Below are positions 10,501 through 22,520 of a stretch of DNA of 64,000 nt, in pieces. Position numbers and translations under genes: made by a program. The first letter of the stretch is position 1. Each line of letters begins with the position of its first letter. The notes under the pieces are model-generated. The model saw only the letters and a list, made by a program, of their open reading frames with translations, was not told the DNA's origin and searched no databases. Source of the DNA: Micropterix aruncella (taxonomy: Eukaryota; Arthropoda; Insecta; Lepidoptera; Micropterigidae); assembly GCA_944548615.1 (NCBI GenBank), contig OX155973.1:19755543-19819542 (forward strand). Reading direction: 5' to 3'.

Positions 10501-12390
10501 ATCTCCACTTGAATCGTCTGTTTTTAAATAGCTAGACTTCAGACCCGTTTATAACGCTAGCGCTAAATTCGATAATATATTATTCATTTTAAATATTATT
10601 CGCAGACTTACTTATAAGCGTGACTTACTTTTTAGATTGATGATTATTTTGTTGATTTTGGTTGCACATCAGAACACCGTTGACTACGTAACGACCAATA
10701 TTGGCTTGCTCCCGGAGCGCACAGTAATATTATTTTCTAATTCGAACGCATCCTAAAATCCATAACAAATATCGTATTATTACCATAGATACATAGACGG
10801 TAGCTATAATAATTTTGCGCATTTCGCGGATATTTCTGGTAAAATTCCATTATCAAACATCATCATTATTTTTTTCGAGAAATCATCAAAAAAATTATTG
10901 GTTTTTATGAGCAATATCTAAATATCTTTGTATGTAAGTAAGCAAAACGAAATATTACCTTTGATAGAGAATCTAATAGCGATCACGACAGTATTTAAAA
11001 TTTCTAAATAGGTTTCCGTATTTTTCCGTAAGACAAGTACAAGTTAGAAATGCCGAGTTTTTTTCACTTTTTCGATTTTTCTCATATTTGTTCATAATTA
11101 TATAATTGCTTTACAAAATAAAATTTCAATACTCTATATAGAAAATTTCAATTCGATCATTGCCTAGCTATTCTTTTTATAATTGCTATCGTAGTTCCAT
11201 AGTTATAGTACTTTTAGTCGAGCGCGGCGATATTGCAAGAAATTCCAATAAATTGCCGCGGTCTGCCATGAAATTATGCCGCTACTCGAAGGGTTAACAT
11301 TATAAGATTTGAAAATTATGTAATTTAACGTATGCACAAGCCATTGCTTACTTAATACGCTTGCCTTAGTACAGGCCTAAGCCTAGTTAGGCAACGTTGA
11401 TTCAATGAATATACTCGGCTGCTCTTCTTTTTTGCTGCCCCTTAGAATGAAGCGTCTAATAGTGCTAATGCATTGCAAATGTGCTTTCTTAAAATAAATA
11501 AAAATAAATCAAACATCAAAATAAAGACTTTAAAACTCGGCAGACTTTAAGACTCGGCTTTAAAACCAACAAATTGTGAAAAAATATCTTAATATTTAGA
11601 TTCATCGACAATTGTCATTTCTTTGTAACCACAATGTTTTAAAAATACTAATTGGTTTCGATTTCTGTAAAAAAATATCCTTTACGAATTCTTCGTCAAA
11701 GCTGAGGAAACCGGATGTGGTTTAGTGCGCAGCCATGCCAACTGAATAACTACCGAATGACTGACTGACAGACCTGACTGACTCGCTGAGACCTGAGCCC
11801 ATATATAAATGCGATAGATAGCAACATAAATTGAATGTTATTACTGTTATCATTAGTTTAAAAATGAGTTTTTATAACCAATCAATCCTTTGTTCAAAAA
11901 TATCCATAGATGGTCCAAATATTAATATTAATATTAATTTCAAAACGTACTTTGACATGGAGCATTCTAATACCCTATAAAATCAATGTTACTACGTGTT
12001 CTCTATTGTCTAGGCATGATATATATAGATTTCATTTTAAATTAGTTGATTTTTTAATTCGTTTTTTTTCGATCAAGAAGAAAAAAATTATTTTGTGGGT
12101 CAATCCAAGAATTGTAAATGGTTAGTAAAATAACCATAAAATAGTTTAAATAAACTAAAAATATAAAGGATTTCTTTCATAAGGAAAAAGTATAAATTAT
12201 AGTTTAAAAAGATACATTCACTCTTTTCAGTAAAAAGGAAAGTAAATCAGTACACTTTCCTTAGTACTGCACTGCAGATGTTTAAAATTTTGACCGAATA
12301 TAGGTACGAAGTACCTACTGAAATTATCAGTAATATATGTATAAAACAATTTTACTTATGAAATCGAAGACTATCGCGGTTGATTGACAT
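10501..12390. other. AT-rich DNA with two short dispersed-repeat words
   Basis: No gene is supported. At 11355-11392 'gccttagtacaggcctaagc ctagttaggc' is an inverted relative of a segment inside the giant element (31017-31075). At 11800-11875 'aaatgcgatagatagcaac ... gttattactgttatcatt' matches segments at 52070 and 61440. Some direct CTGACTGA repetition occurs at 11755-11790. Confidence 0.4.
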
Positions 12391-12394
12391 TATT

Positions 12395-13340
12395 AAAAGG
12401 TTTAAAAAAGAATTTATTATTTATATTATATAAGAAATGTTGTTGCACCCAACGTTTCGGAGATGTTGCAACCGCCGTTGTCCTGGGTAGACTAAAGCGC
12501 CGTCAATCCGTTGGCCCGCGGGCAGGCGGCAAACAGCTGCCACATGTGCATAGTATAATTTGGGGCGGCAATTTTAAAGTGCGCGAATTTTGAAAAATTC
12601 AAATTTTTCAAAATTCGCTACAAAAACATATGGGCCAGGACCAAATTCTTTGCATTGTGTCACAACGGAATGTGCCACACTGTAAAAATATATAGCACAA
12701 CGGAATTCAGGGCTATTAATGGCAGGTAAATTAAATGGCAAGGGGAAATCTGTTACCAGCTGGAGGGCTAATGTTCACACAACAAATAAACAATAAATCG
12801 GCCGTCGCTCAACGCTAATTGCGACAATATCGCGTGGCACACCGGAATGAAATTTGGGACAAGCCCAATTTATTTTTTAAATAATAAAATATAATGTTTT
12901 AGCTAAATTCGATGTCCAAATACTGTTAAATGTATAACAAAGTATATGATTAAAGTAAACCGCAAATGCACCGGTGCTTTCTTTTATTTAAAACTTACCA
13001 AGATGTGTAAAAAAATCGGAATGAAGACACTTGAAATTTGTATGGGAGGAAAAACAATCGTAATTTTGTTTTTAATTTTAAAATATTTTTAATACTAAGT
13101 AATTAAAATGTTAATTGACTTTTAAGTGTAAACTACACTGAAGTTTAATAAATTAAACACAAACAAGTCATTTGGGACATTTTAATATTTTATTTTTGCT
13201 TTCAAACAGGAGGGACATCGAGTTCGTATAGCACTTGCAAAGAATTTGGCCCTGACCCATATATCCTGGACAACGGCGATTGCAACATTGCCGAAACATC
13301 GGGTGCTACAACATTCACGCGGTTAATTCGTTTTTAAATC
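12395..13340. mobile_element. Composite: Penelope-like inverted termini enclosing a nested ~640-bp inverted-repeat element
   Basis: The outer arms are 'acccaacgtttcggagatgt tgcaaccgccgttgtcc' at 12445-12483 and 'ggacaacggcgattgcaaca ttgccgaaacatcgggtg' at 13268-13305, which face each other as in the element at 54841-55398. Inside, 'catatgggccaggaccaaat tctttgc' (12629-12655) faces 'gcaaagaatttggccctgac ccatat' (13237-13262), an imperfect TIR of about 27 bp. No transposase or RT frame is seen. A MITE apparently inserted in, or replaced, the interior of a Penelope-like copy. Confidence 0.6.
12583..12618. repeat. 36-bp near-perfect palindrome
   Basis: Arms GCGAATTTTGAAAAATT and its exact reverse complement (17 bp each) are separated by 2 bp. 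Located just outside the nested inverted-repeat element. Confidence 0.85.
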
Positions 13341-13414
13341 TTTCTACAATTTTACGTATGAAGCTCATTTATAAAACCGTTGATTATATAGAGCAATAGA
13401 TTGCTTAGCGTCGT

Positions 13415-14100
13415 ACTCCAATTTGGCATATTGAGATGTCAACCACAACGGGCGAACCCGTCACCGCAGGACGTTTTAACGATTCATCGTTCTATCGACC
13501 GTGCAGTGAGCGTAGAAGACTCTGGACATTACAAATCCGACGTCTAGCTACGCCACAACCCGCAAGAGACCAACGCCTTTACCGCGAGATAGCCAGTATG
13601 TTACCTGGCGGGCCGACACTCGCGCCCTTGCTTCCAATTGTGACCAGATTTCTCCGGTCTCTCGATTGGTTCCGAGTTCGAGGTCGCTTGCGCGGTCCTC
13701 TCCCTTACGAAGCGGTGAAACGGTGTGCACCGAATCTATCGCGGACCAGGCGTCCTTTGCCCGACTCTGAACCGGGATCGGATGGTCATTTTAAGAGCAG
13801 TCGCCGTAAGGTAGGCAACCACCCCCGCTCTATAGGAAACAATACAGTTCCCAGACTCCCCCGACTGTTAGTCGGAGAGCACAATCGATTGGCTTGCGCC
13901 GCTCGGTGCGCAGACCGTCCAGGAGCGCCAGAGGTTTGATTCCCAGGGGAGACTGGTTAACCCAGTGTCCTACCCAGGTTCGCACCCCATGCGTGGAGGC
14001 CATCGGATGGGTGTTGACCCGTGAGTGTGACCGACCCTGAACACATGGGTCATCGTGGCCACCTCATCATGGGCCCGTTAGCCCCCACTCCAATTTGGCA
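13415..14100. mobile_element. 658-bp GC-rich insertion flanked by 14-bp direct repeats
   Basis: ACTCCAATTTGGCA occurs at 13415-13428 and again at 14087-14100, consistent with a target-site duplication around 13429-14086. The insert is much more GC-rich than its surroundings. Its right 280 bp (about 13805-14085) recurs in inverted orientation at 63705-63990. A 167-residue plus frame (13436-13939) has no recognisable domain. There is no obvious poly(A) at either end. It is likely a truncated retroelement or SINE-like copy; 'ggtttgattcc' (13933-13943) resembles a Pol III B box but no A box was found. Confidence 0.6.
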
Positions 14101-14844
14101 AACAGGGTATTACTTCGAAACGCAACGTGTAGCAATTAATGTTCAATATGTCGACTTCGGTAGTATAACAGTATGGCGGCCGCTGGCGGCGCATTGTAGA
14201 TGGCGCTCTAAACACGCATATACGGTATAAAAATAACAATATATTTACAAACGAATTAGTAAATCATAGCTATTATTATACTAATATATTTAACATAAAG
14301 ATGTCAATCTTTTATTTGGTAAACAGGTTTAAATACGTAATAATTACGCACTTTAAGGTGGCCTTAGATCAAGGACGGTACACTTACCGCCATGACAAAG
14401 TTCTCGCTGTTATTCGCGAGGTAATTAGTCTCTCAGTAGCTCGTGCCAACAAGGGTTTGACAGTATCCTCCAAACCCCCAATACAGTTTGTGCGGGATGG
14501 CTCTAAAGGCAAAAAACATTTGAATGTCTGATTGTAAAAACGACCTATATCCATTTTTGAAACTTCTGGTAAATCAATAAAAACTGTCTAGTGTAAAAAA
14601 AATGTATGAAGATATTGAAAATTATTTTTTTTCTAGATAGTCATTTATCTTTATGATCGTGTGTTAAAATATCAAACGTATAATATTTGTAGATATTTTT
14701 ATATATATTTTTTAAATTTGTGGATAAAGGTTGTTTTTACCGTCAATATAAAAAAAGTGCATTCTCAAAATAAAAATCATGAGTGTTTTATTGATAAACT
14801 GGTATTTATTCAGGAAATCATAATGCAATTTTAAAACCAACCAA
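14101..14844. other. AT-rich intergenic DNA
   Basis: No gene is supported. 'gtatggcggc...agatggcgctctaaac' (14171-14210) recurs weakly at 60822-60855 ('gtatggcggcacactttaga tgtcgctctaaac'). That suggests a shared short repeat. Confidence 0.35.
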
Positions 14845-15378
14845 TTATTCATCATCTTCTTCAATGTTAGTAGTAGGCCACAGGCGTATTTCGTCCCAGA
14901 AACTCTTCCTATATTCATCCGGTACAAACGCCACACATTTTTTTAAGTCAGGCATCTTTTTTGCATTGATGCATTGCTTGCTTTTCCCATATGTGCGATC
15001 ATTTGGTAGTAGAACAATGACATTTGGGCTTGACCACACCATCGATGAACTCCTGGGCTTGAACCGGGATTTCTCCATCCTCGATGTATTTTATATGGTG
15101 AAATTTTGAGATAAAACAAAATAGATCTGGAAACCCACCTTCTCGTCTCTTGGAATACGCCGATCTTTGGTTTCGAGTGAAAGCGCTGTCTTTTTATAAG
15201 GCTGTATCCACCATTTTTTTATATCTGAGATGTCTTCTCCGCTTACTAGGTGAATGGTGAAAACGTGAGGCTTTGCACTAGATGATACAATCAGCTCCAT
15301 AAGTTCTCGAATGGTGTACAGTCTATTTATGCGACGCAATTTCCTTTTTATTACTCCGAAAGCTCTGTCGCTTGGTAA
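14845..15378 (-). pseudogene. DUF7869-type gene, downstream (C-terminal) half, interrupted by the giant element
   Basis: Minus-strand translation from 15375 gives PSDRAFGVIKRKLRRINRLYT, followed by a stretch containing KKWWIQPYKK and RRIPRDEKVGFQI. This is the conserved block that in this arthropod family follows the 'RGHS(F/Y)LP.DR.FG' motif. A 14-bp frame-breaking segment lies near 15110. After it the text resumes as SKFHHIKYIEDGEIP and EFIDGVVK, and in another frame ends MPDLKKCVAFVPDEYR...IEEDDE with a stop at 14845. The family name is from memory. Its alternation of conserved D/E/H motifs suggests an RNase-H-like nuclease, but that is inference. The first half of the same gene is at 50654-51065. 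Confidence 0.7.
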
Positions 15379-18300
15379 TGAGATAGCTCTACCCCGGGTG
15401 GAGCCAAATTTTTCGATTATATATGCCAAACTAGACCAATACTGAAGGCCTATAAGGCTTATAAAGGGTTGAAGGCGCCGGAGGCTTAGGAAGTACTGAA
15501 GAGGGATGGTTTACGATGTAAAGAAGTGAACTGAAACAACTTCTGAAACTGAAATCGTGAAATACTAGGGGTGTCCCAACATAAAACTACGGGGTGAATA
15601 CATTGGAACTCAAAGAAGAAGAAGAAGACATGTCTATCTACCCTCACACAAGTTTGAAAATTGCTGAAAATAGCGCTGAAAGACATTAAAATTAGTGGCG
15701 TGTAAAAGCAATCTAGCTTTACGCGAACGCAGAATATTAAATGTTACCCCCGGCCTGGGAACAAATTAGTCTCGCCTAAAACTAGGATTTTGTAAAAACT
15801 GCAGGTCGTGAGAACGGAAAAGTGACCGTAAATTTCGATAATAGCAGTGGGACAGCGACAACTCGCATTAATAACGTTAAATAGCATAGATAAACAATGA
15901 AATTAATATATTTGGACAAGAAATGAATTTTGCCTAATTCATAACGTGCATGCAATGTCATTTCAATCCACTTTATAGGGGTAACATATACGGAAGCGAC
16001 GTAATGAAGGATTACAAAGTATGCTATTTCATAGCGAGGTAAAAGTCATAAAGATTAATTTATCACTAGAATGTAATATATAGACATGTAATATGGCTCC
16101 TAAGACATACCTGACTGTAAATAAGAATGCATACAAAATGTTGCTATTTGAGTAAAGTGACCAATCCCACAATGCGACGAAATGAAAGGCAACCTAAATT
16201 CACACACACATGTTTAAAAATAGGATGTGCTTACAAGGAATTTTGAGATCTCGGACTGCAGACGAAAGCAGCCAATGAGGGACTTATATGCTAGCGATGT
16301 AAAATGAAGGATCCATATTTTAAAGCGATCTGATTGGTTAGAGGCATCATGTAGACGATAGTCACAACTTTTGAGAGGGGTAGGAGCCACCGTTCGAGTG
16401 AAAGGGAGATAAAATGACAAAGACAGACGCAGATGGGTGAGCTTTAGGCATGAAGGCGCTGAAGTCAGAGGGGCGTAGGGGGGAAGGTGAGTTTCTCTAA
16501 GATTTTATGCCGACGGCAAACGAACAATTAGATTTATTAAAAATGAGTATAAAAAATTCGAACGACGTATCAAAGCTCTGGAAATTTGAAAAGGAATCTA
16601 AATCTACCACGTACATCCACGTATCATCAATATTTAAAGAGATATCAACTAATGAAAAACACATAATGAAAGATAATAAATATCTTATAGAAGACTAGAA
16701 ACTCAAGGAATCGTAACACTGAGATTGTATAAGGGATCGGAGTTTACAAATATGTCATAATATTAAATAATCCTGGTATGTAGATATATAGAGACAAAAC
16801 CATGGGAAAATACATGCATACATATGTATACATTATAAAACAATGACTAAAATTTAGTCAGAGACATTAATAAGTATCGATTAGGGAATTAAACAACGTT
16901 GTTGGATTAATACAATAACAGTAATACATAGAAATGACTAAATATTCAGGTAACTGGTAACCCACTGTATTATATTAACATTATATAGTTAAATTATAAT
17001 ATAGGGAGATATTACGAAACTATAGAGGTACTTAGATGTGATACAAAGTGCATATATATAAAGACAGGAAACTTAGGATTTAAATATCATATAGTACTAA
17101 AACCTTAGAGATAGTAGAACAGTGGAATGTCATTCTTCGTATAAAAATACTATATATGTAGATAGTGGAATAAACAAATATATAGATACCTTTGAGGATG
17201 AATGTGTAGATGTATATGTGTATATATTTATATACCTATAGGAAAGGAACTGAAGATGCGAAAGAGAGTAGTGAGATTAATATATAATTAAGTATAGGTT
17301 TAGAGAATAACTTAGCTGAAACATCATGTGGTTAGATTATAAATATACATAATAATCTAGATATAGATAGTTCATGATTGAGAAATACCATTCAGACTGA
17401 ATTGGGGATATTTAAAATACTATATATATATTCATTTGATTGTACGTTTACGCAATTAGATCAGTTCAATAGAAGTTTAAAACTATATAAGCTAGGTATT
17501 TGATAATTAGATTACGTGACTGACTAGAGGTTGTATGGGGATAATATGTTACATGCATATGTTTGTTAGAAAGTGCACTATAAGAATGCTAGATAGAAAA
17601 CGATTAATAATATAGTTAATACCATAGGTTAGGTACTAAAATAATGTATGAAAGGAAGTTAAGGTTGGTTTTATGTATAAACATGACTATATAAATAATG
17701 AAAACCAGTTTAGAGGTTGATGACATAACTTGGACTATTAAAGTACAATAAAAGTTGAGGTTATATATAGTATATATATAGAAGTAAAATAGTCATATAC
17801 TCACATATGTGTAGACAGTGACGTTTAGCTATAGATTAGATAGTTTTCATATAGGAATATATATAATGATTTAATAACTTACTAATTAAAGTATAGAATC
17901 TTATTAGATTATTACTCAATAAATAAAGCTAAAAATAAGGAACACCTCCAGCGATAAAACGAAAGAATAACAATAAGAATTAGCGAATTGAGACAACAAA
18001 ATATATATAGAAATTAATTAAAGATAGAAATAGTATCGCCAGGCCAGACAGAGTACTCTATCTAAAACACTAATAATACAGTCTAAAATAACCTTGTATA
18101 AGATTAATAAATTATGAGTTTTATAAAATTATAGTAAACAAATCTATAACAAACAAAAGACTTATCAAAGTTTAATCGATACTTATATATGCATAGGTGA
18201 AGTAGTAATAATTTGGCACCAACAAAATTCTAAATAAACTAATACTCATGAAGATAACTAGTGAAATCAACTTAAAGATATATTAAAATACAGATTGAGA

Positions 18301-18584
18301 ACCGCTAAAAAGTCGCACCATAGCAAATCTAGGCCATCGGAATGGGCCAATCCATAAGACTTTTATGCATTTTCTTGACAAGGAACGGAAATCTAATAAA
18401 TTCAACTACAATCGTAAACGTCAAAAAGGGTGCTTGAGAAACTTTTTCAAGATTTTCAAGATCGTGGGATTGTGAGAGAGAAACAACAACACTAAAATTT
18501 TGGGTGGAACCCTCTAACCACACCTCCAAAACGCTACCCCTATAAAATGGTGGGAGGGGAGGCAATCGGGATCAAACAGTGATT

Positions 18585-18900
18585 TTTACACGGGAACGCT
18601 GGACGTTAGAGACCGGTGCGCGATCGATTAGATTAACTTCAGTGGTGACTATTTTCTAAGTCGTGGGAAGACAAGTAAATTCAAATTAAGACCGGTATAA
18701 ATTCATAGTATTTTAGAATCATTTTAAACAATATAAATTCGGATCATTCAGTTTATTTTTCGCGGAAACGCTGTTCATTTATGTAGCGCGGTGCGCGATC
18801 TTTTAAAATTACCTTCAGTGTCGGAATATCTTACAAATCGCGAGTGATCAGATTAAATTCATAATATTTTAGAATCGTTTTAAACATTATAAAATCGGTT
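18585..18900 (+). repeat. Diverged ~175-bp tandem repeat inside the LTR (second copy at 44839-45154)
   Basis: The unit starting 'gggaacgctggacgttagag accggtgcgcgatc' (18591) is echoed from 18766 by 'cggaaacgctgttcatttat gtagcgcggtgcgcgatc'. Both continue into 'ccttcagtg'/'acttcagtg' and 'attttagaatc-ttttaaac'. Similarity is clear but imperfect. A third, weaker echo (gaacgccgcacggtgcgcaa tcc) lies in the internal leader near 29138-29161. Confidence 0.7.
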
Positions 18901-20724
18901 AAAGTTAGTATCAGTGAAATTATATAAACCATGGGAAAATAACTCAAAACCCTTTAAATTTGGAATTGTCTTAAACAAAGTAAATCCGAATCATAAATCA
19001 GCTGATAAATTATTTTAGATCAAGTCGCGATAAATAATCAAAATCAATCCAAGTACAAATTAAATACGGACCAAGTGGCTTACGCCGATTTAAACCTGCG
19101 TCCAAATAAAATATACAAAAATCATAGATTGAGAAATAAATTACTATAAATCAACAGTAAATTCAAACTAATAATTAGCAAATTTAATATCCGTCAAGTA
19201 GGTTGCTCCCTTCAAAATTAGAGTTATAAAATTATTATAATACCAGAAACAATTAATAATTAATCACATTGTCGCACTGTTGAGCTAGATTAGTGTCATT
19301 GTAAATGCAGTAATATGCAAGTATAAACGATAACAAATTTAAAGGTAAATAGATGTGAATCTTGAAACCCAAAAATGATCCTAAATCACGTTTAATTATA
19401 CAAATAAAAATCTAAATTAGCACACAGACAATACATACCTTCGATGTAAATAAATCCACAATTATTATTAAATAGCAGAAAATTAATATTTGAAATCAAT
19501 AAACTCAGAAATATTATCGTATTACAAACATCAATATTTACATCTAATAAACTCAGTAATATCACCCAAAGGACAGACATTGGTGATCATATATCACAAC
19601 CCAGAATAATCACAATAACCTCAAAGCTCTAATATCTAACCCTTTTAATATCATAATTTCCATAGCGACAAAGACAACAGCACCTTAGGTTAAAACAAAC
19701 TCCTAACAGAATATTTAAAATTTTAGAAAGAGATATCATGACAGTCGCCTAATTAGTCCAGTGAGTTATAAAATCGTACAAAAGTGGAATTAATTCCATA
19801 ATATATCATCAAACGTCGAAAGCACATTTAGTCACCTTATAGGAAGAAAATCGGATAAAGACCACTAGCCTGGTATATCATTGTAATTTCGGCCCTATAA
19901 TAATTATAATTATAATACAAAATAAGTTGTGGATCCATGGTTTCGGTAGAGGTGGTATTAGCAGTGTTCATGGTGGAAGTGTGGAATCTTTCAGAGTACA
20001 GAAAGTGAAGTGAATGTGTGAACGTGTTGAGGATCAGCTGCAGAGACCAAGAAAAACACCTGGAAAGCTCTCGCAGATCTGCAGGGTCGTAGCTGGTTTG
20101 TACCACTTCGAGGGTAAGTGTTTGTGTTACACAAATCACATGCTGGGATTCTAATTGTCGTCGTCCTCAAAGAAAGCCGACATGAGCAGCCGCCGATGTA
20201 ATTCTCTATAATTGTGTGTTTATTATTTTGTATAAATCGTATTACAGGTGTACTAACTGCCTCCGTCTTCGAAGAAGATGCCAAGAGCAGACGTTGTTAT
20301 AGCAGAGTCTGCGAATGTTTATTTTATTATTTTGTCTCTGAATGGAATTTGTACGTCTCATAACCATATGTTACCCTGACTCACCATCCGCGCTCGTCGC
20401 TCCTCACCCAATTTTACTCGTCCTACTACATGTCCCCTATCCATATTCTACCCTACGATCTATGACCTTAGTTAACCTTTTTTTCCCATTCGATTAACCG
20501 TAGAGCGAAGGCGGGAGAGATATAATAATTATGTTTTATTCACGTATTTGTAGGTACAATTATGTCTCTGAAACACTATCACATCATAATACACTATATA
20601 TGGTTTTTATATGTTATATATTCATAATATGCTTATATCCCTTCCCTGAAACAACAATCTATATTTATTTAACACTTATGAATCTCTTTTCCATCAATAT
20701 TCGTAGTTAAGCAGGTATACATGT

Positions 20725-20980
20725 ATATGGATATGTGTCTGTATATGTACATGTATGTATTTATGTATGTGTATATGTATATGTATATTATTCATACCTA
20801 CTCTTATAGCACCACGGTTAATTATAACACGAACAACATATAATTAAGTCCATATTATATGTATTCGCATTTATATATGTATATATATATATATGTGTTT
20901 ATCCTGCACATTTATTTGTTTATGCATGTGTATGTATGTATGTATATATGTATGTATGTATGTGTAGGTTTATATACCTG
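20725..20980 (+). repeat. GTAT/TA-rich microsatellite block in the LTR (second copy at 46979-47234)
   Basis: Runs of GTAT, TATG and TA alternate between 20725 and 20980. Such tracts usually change fast, so identity between the two LTR copies is a sensitive sign of recency. Confidence 0.85.
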
Positions 20981-21929
20981 TATATAACTAAATTTTAGAG
21001 CCTTATACTTTATCCCGGCAAGTAGGCAAGGTTTATATGTGAAGGGGCACCTACATGTATTTATATACTTTAATTATGTACTTATCTATAGGTGTCTACG
21101 TGTGTGTGTGACCATGTGTCCCACATTGCGAGCGTATGCCAGCAAGCCGGTGGCTTTTGCGCAATATTAATTACTTGCTCACCTGATTGCACTATACTGC
21201 CCATATTACATTATCATGTAACAAAATTCCTCATCTACTGCATACATTTACCAATATATCTCCACACAATTATATCCATAATCGCAATAGAGGAATACAT
21301 AACTTCCGGTTTTAAGGAGCAAATGACTCTTTCAGATACCTCCTATGCAATCAGAATTTAGTAAAGTCTACTGCCTAACCGCCCAACATATGGAAGGGCG
21401 AACAAATTACATATAATCCTGTAAAGGTCTTACTATTGAAATAACTATAATAAAAGACACATTCTATGCTTAATAAAAGTGGAGAATTATACCATACTTT
21501 GGTAACCGATTTAAGACAAGGGTTTTAACCCTTTGAGAGGTTTTGGCGAGCACATGGCTTGATTAATTCTCATGACCCCGAGATAGGGCGAAATGAACAA
21601 ACATACCTACATTCCTTTCCTCAACATCCTTTTTAGCCAACAAACAGGCCTTATTAACGTAGAATGAAAAACTTCCTGTCCGCTTAAGATCAACAAACTT
21701 CGATGCCCATCCAGTAAAATCATACCAACAATATTACTCGCCGTTTCGGCATATAATTAAGGTTAGGGATTACGTCTACTAAGAATTGTACTATCATCAT
21801 CTCTATCATTACAACGCTGCTTCAAGGAAGACGAGTACTTCGCTGAAATTATAATATACAGAAACATAGATTGTGACGATGAGGCTTTCCGCACCTGAGA
21901 CCTTCTGACTCGAAAGGGGTGTGGAACGC

Positions 21930-22520
21930 TTTGTTCAACCACAACGACCGGCTGAGTATTCCGCCTTTAAGAGCGGTTACTTGGAAGGAAAACCTTGAAT
22001 TAAATCGACGCTTCTCGCCATTGGGCACAACAACATCAATCATTATAAATCAGAGGCTAGTGCTGTTTTCCGGAGCGACAACTTCAAGTAGTCAATGGCG
22101 TCATGATAAAGCCGCTGCTTGTGAGGATGGCGACTTTGCCCGCACTGCGGCTCATAACTGCCCTTTTTTCCTTACGCAGGTTTTTGTTTGACAAATTTGG
22201 CGAACGAGACATTCAATCTGACCTCAGCATTGTTAAATTTATTTGGCCGACACTAGTCTGAGAAGACTGTTACTGTCGCTGAATGATGCAAGGGTCGCCT
22301 ACCCATTCGACAAAGCTGACTGTACTCAACCACAACGTGGATGAGGTCTTTCCATCAGTGTTGTTTGGATATACCAAGGAGGTGGCCAAGTGTTACCAAT
22401 TACATAGCCTACACCGCTGCTTGCTACGGATGACAACCTGTACGCATGTGACTGTCCCTCCGGGCGACGCTGGCTTACATACCGTCCTGCTGCCCGTAAC
22501 GCAGGTGTACGCCGGACGTA
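21930..22520 (+). repeat. Pair of diverged ~380-bp-spaced repeats in the LTR (second copy at 48184-48774)
   Basis: 'ttcaaccacaacgaccggct gagtattcc' (21933) matches 'ctcaaccacaacgtggatga ggtctttcc' (22326). 'gctgcttgtgaggatggcga c' matches 'gctgcttgctacggatgaca ac', and 'ctgcccttttttccttacgcagg' matches 'ctgcccgtaacgcagg'. The order is the same in both units. A related word, 'gatgatgcaggcgactttgt tcgc', is in the leader near 33810. Short frames here have no known motif. Confidence 0.55.

Noticed and set aside
13436..13939. 167-residue frame in the GC-rich insertion
   Set aside because: Part of it is in a repeat found elsewhere with other frames open; the composition (R/P-rich) is typical of chance frames in GC-rich DNA.
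13930..13945. tRNA gene or SINE promoter (B-box-like word)
   Set aside because: No A box, anticodon arm or acceptor stem could be formed around it.
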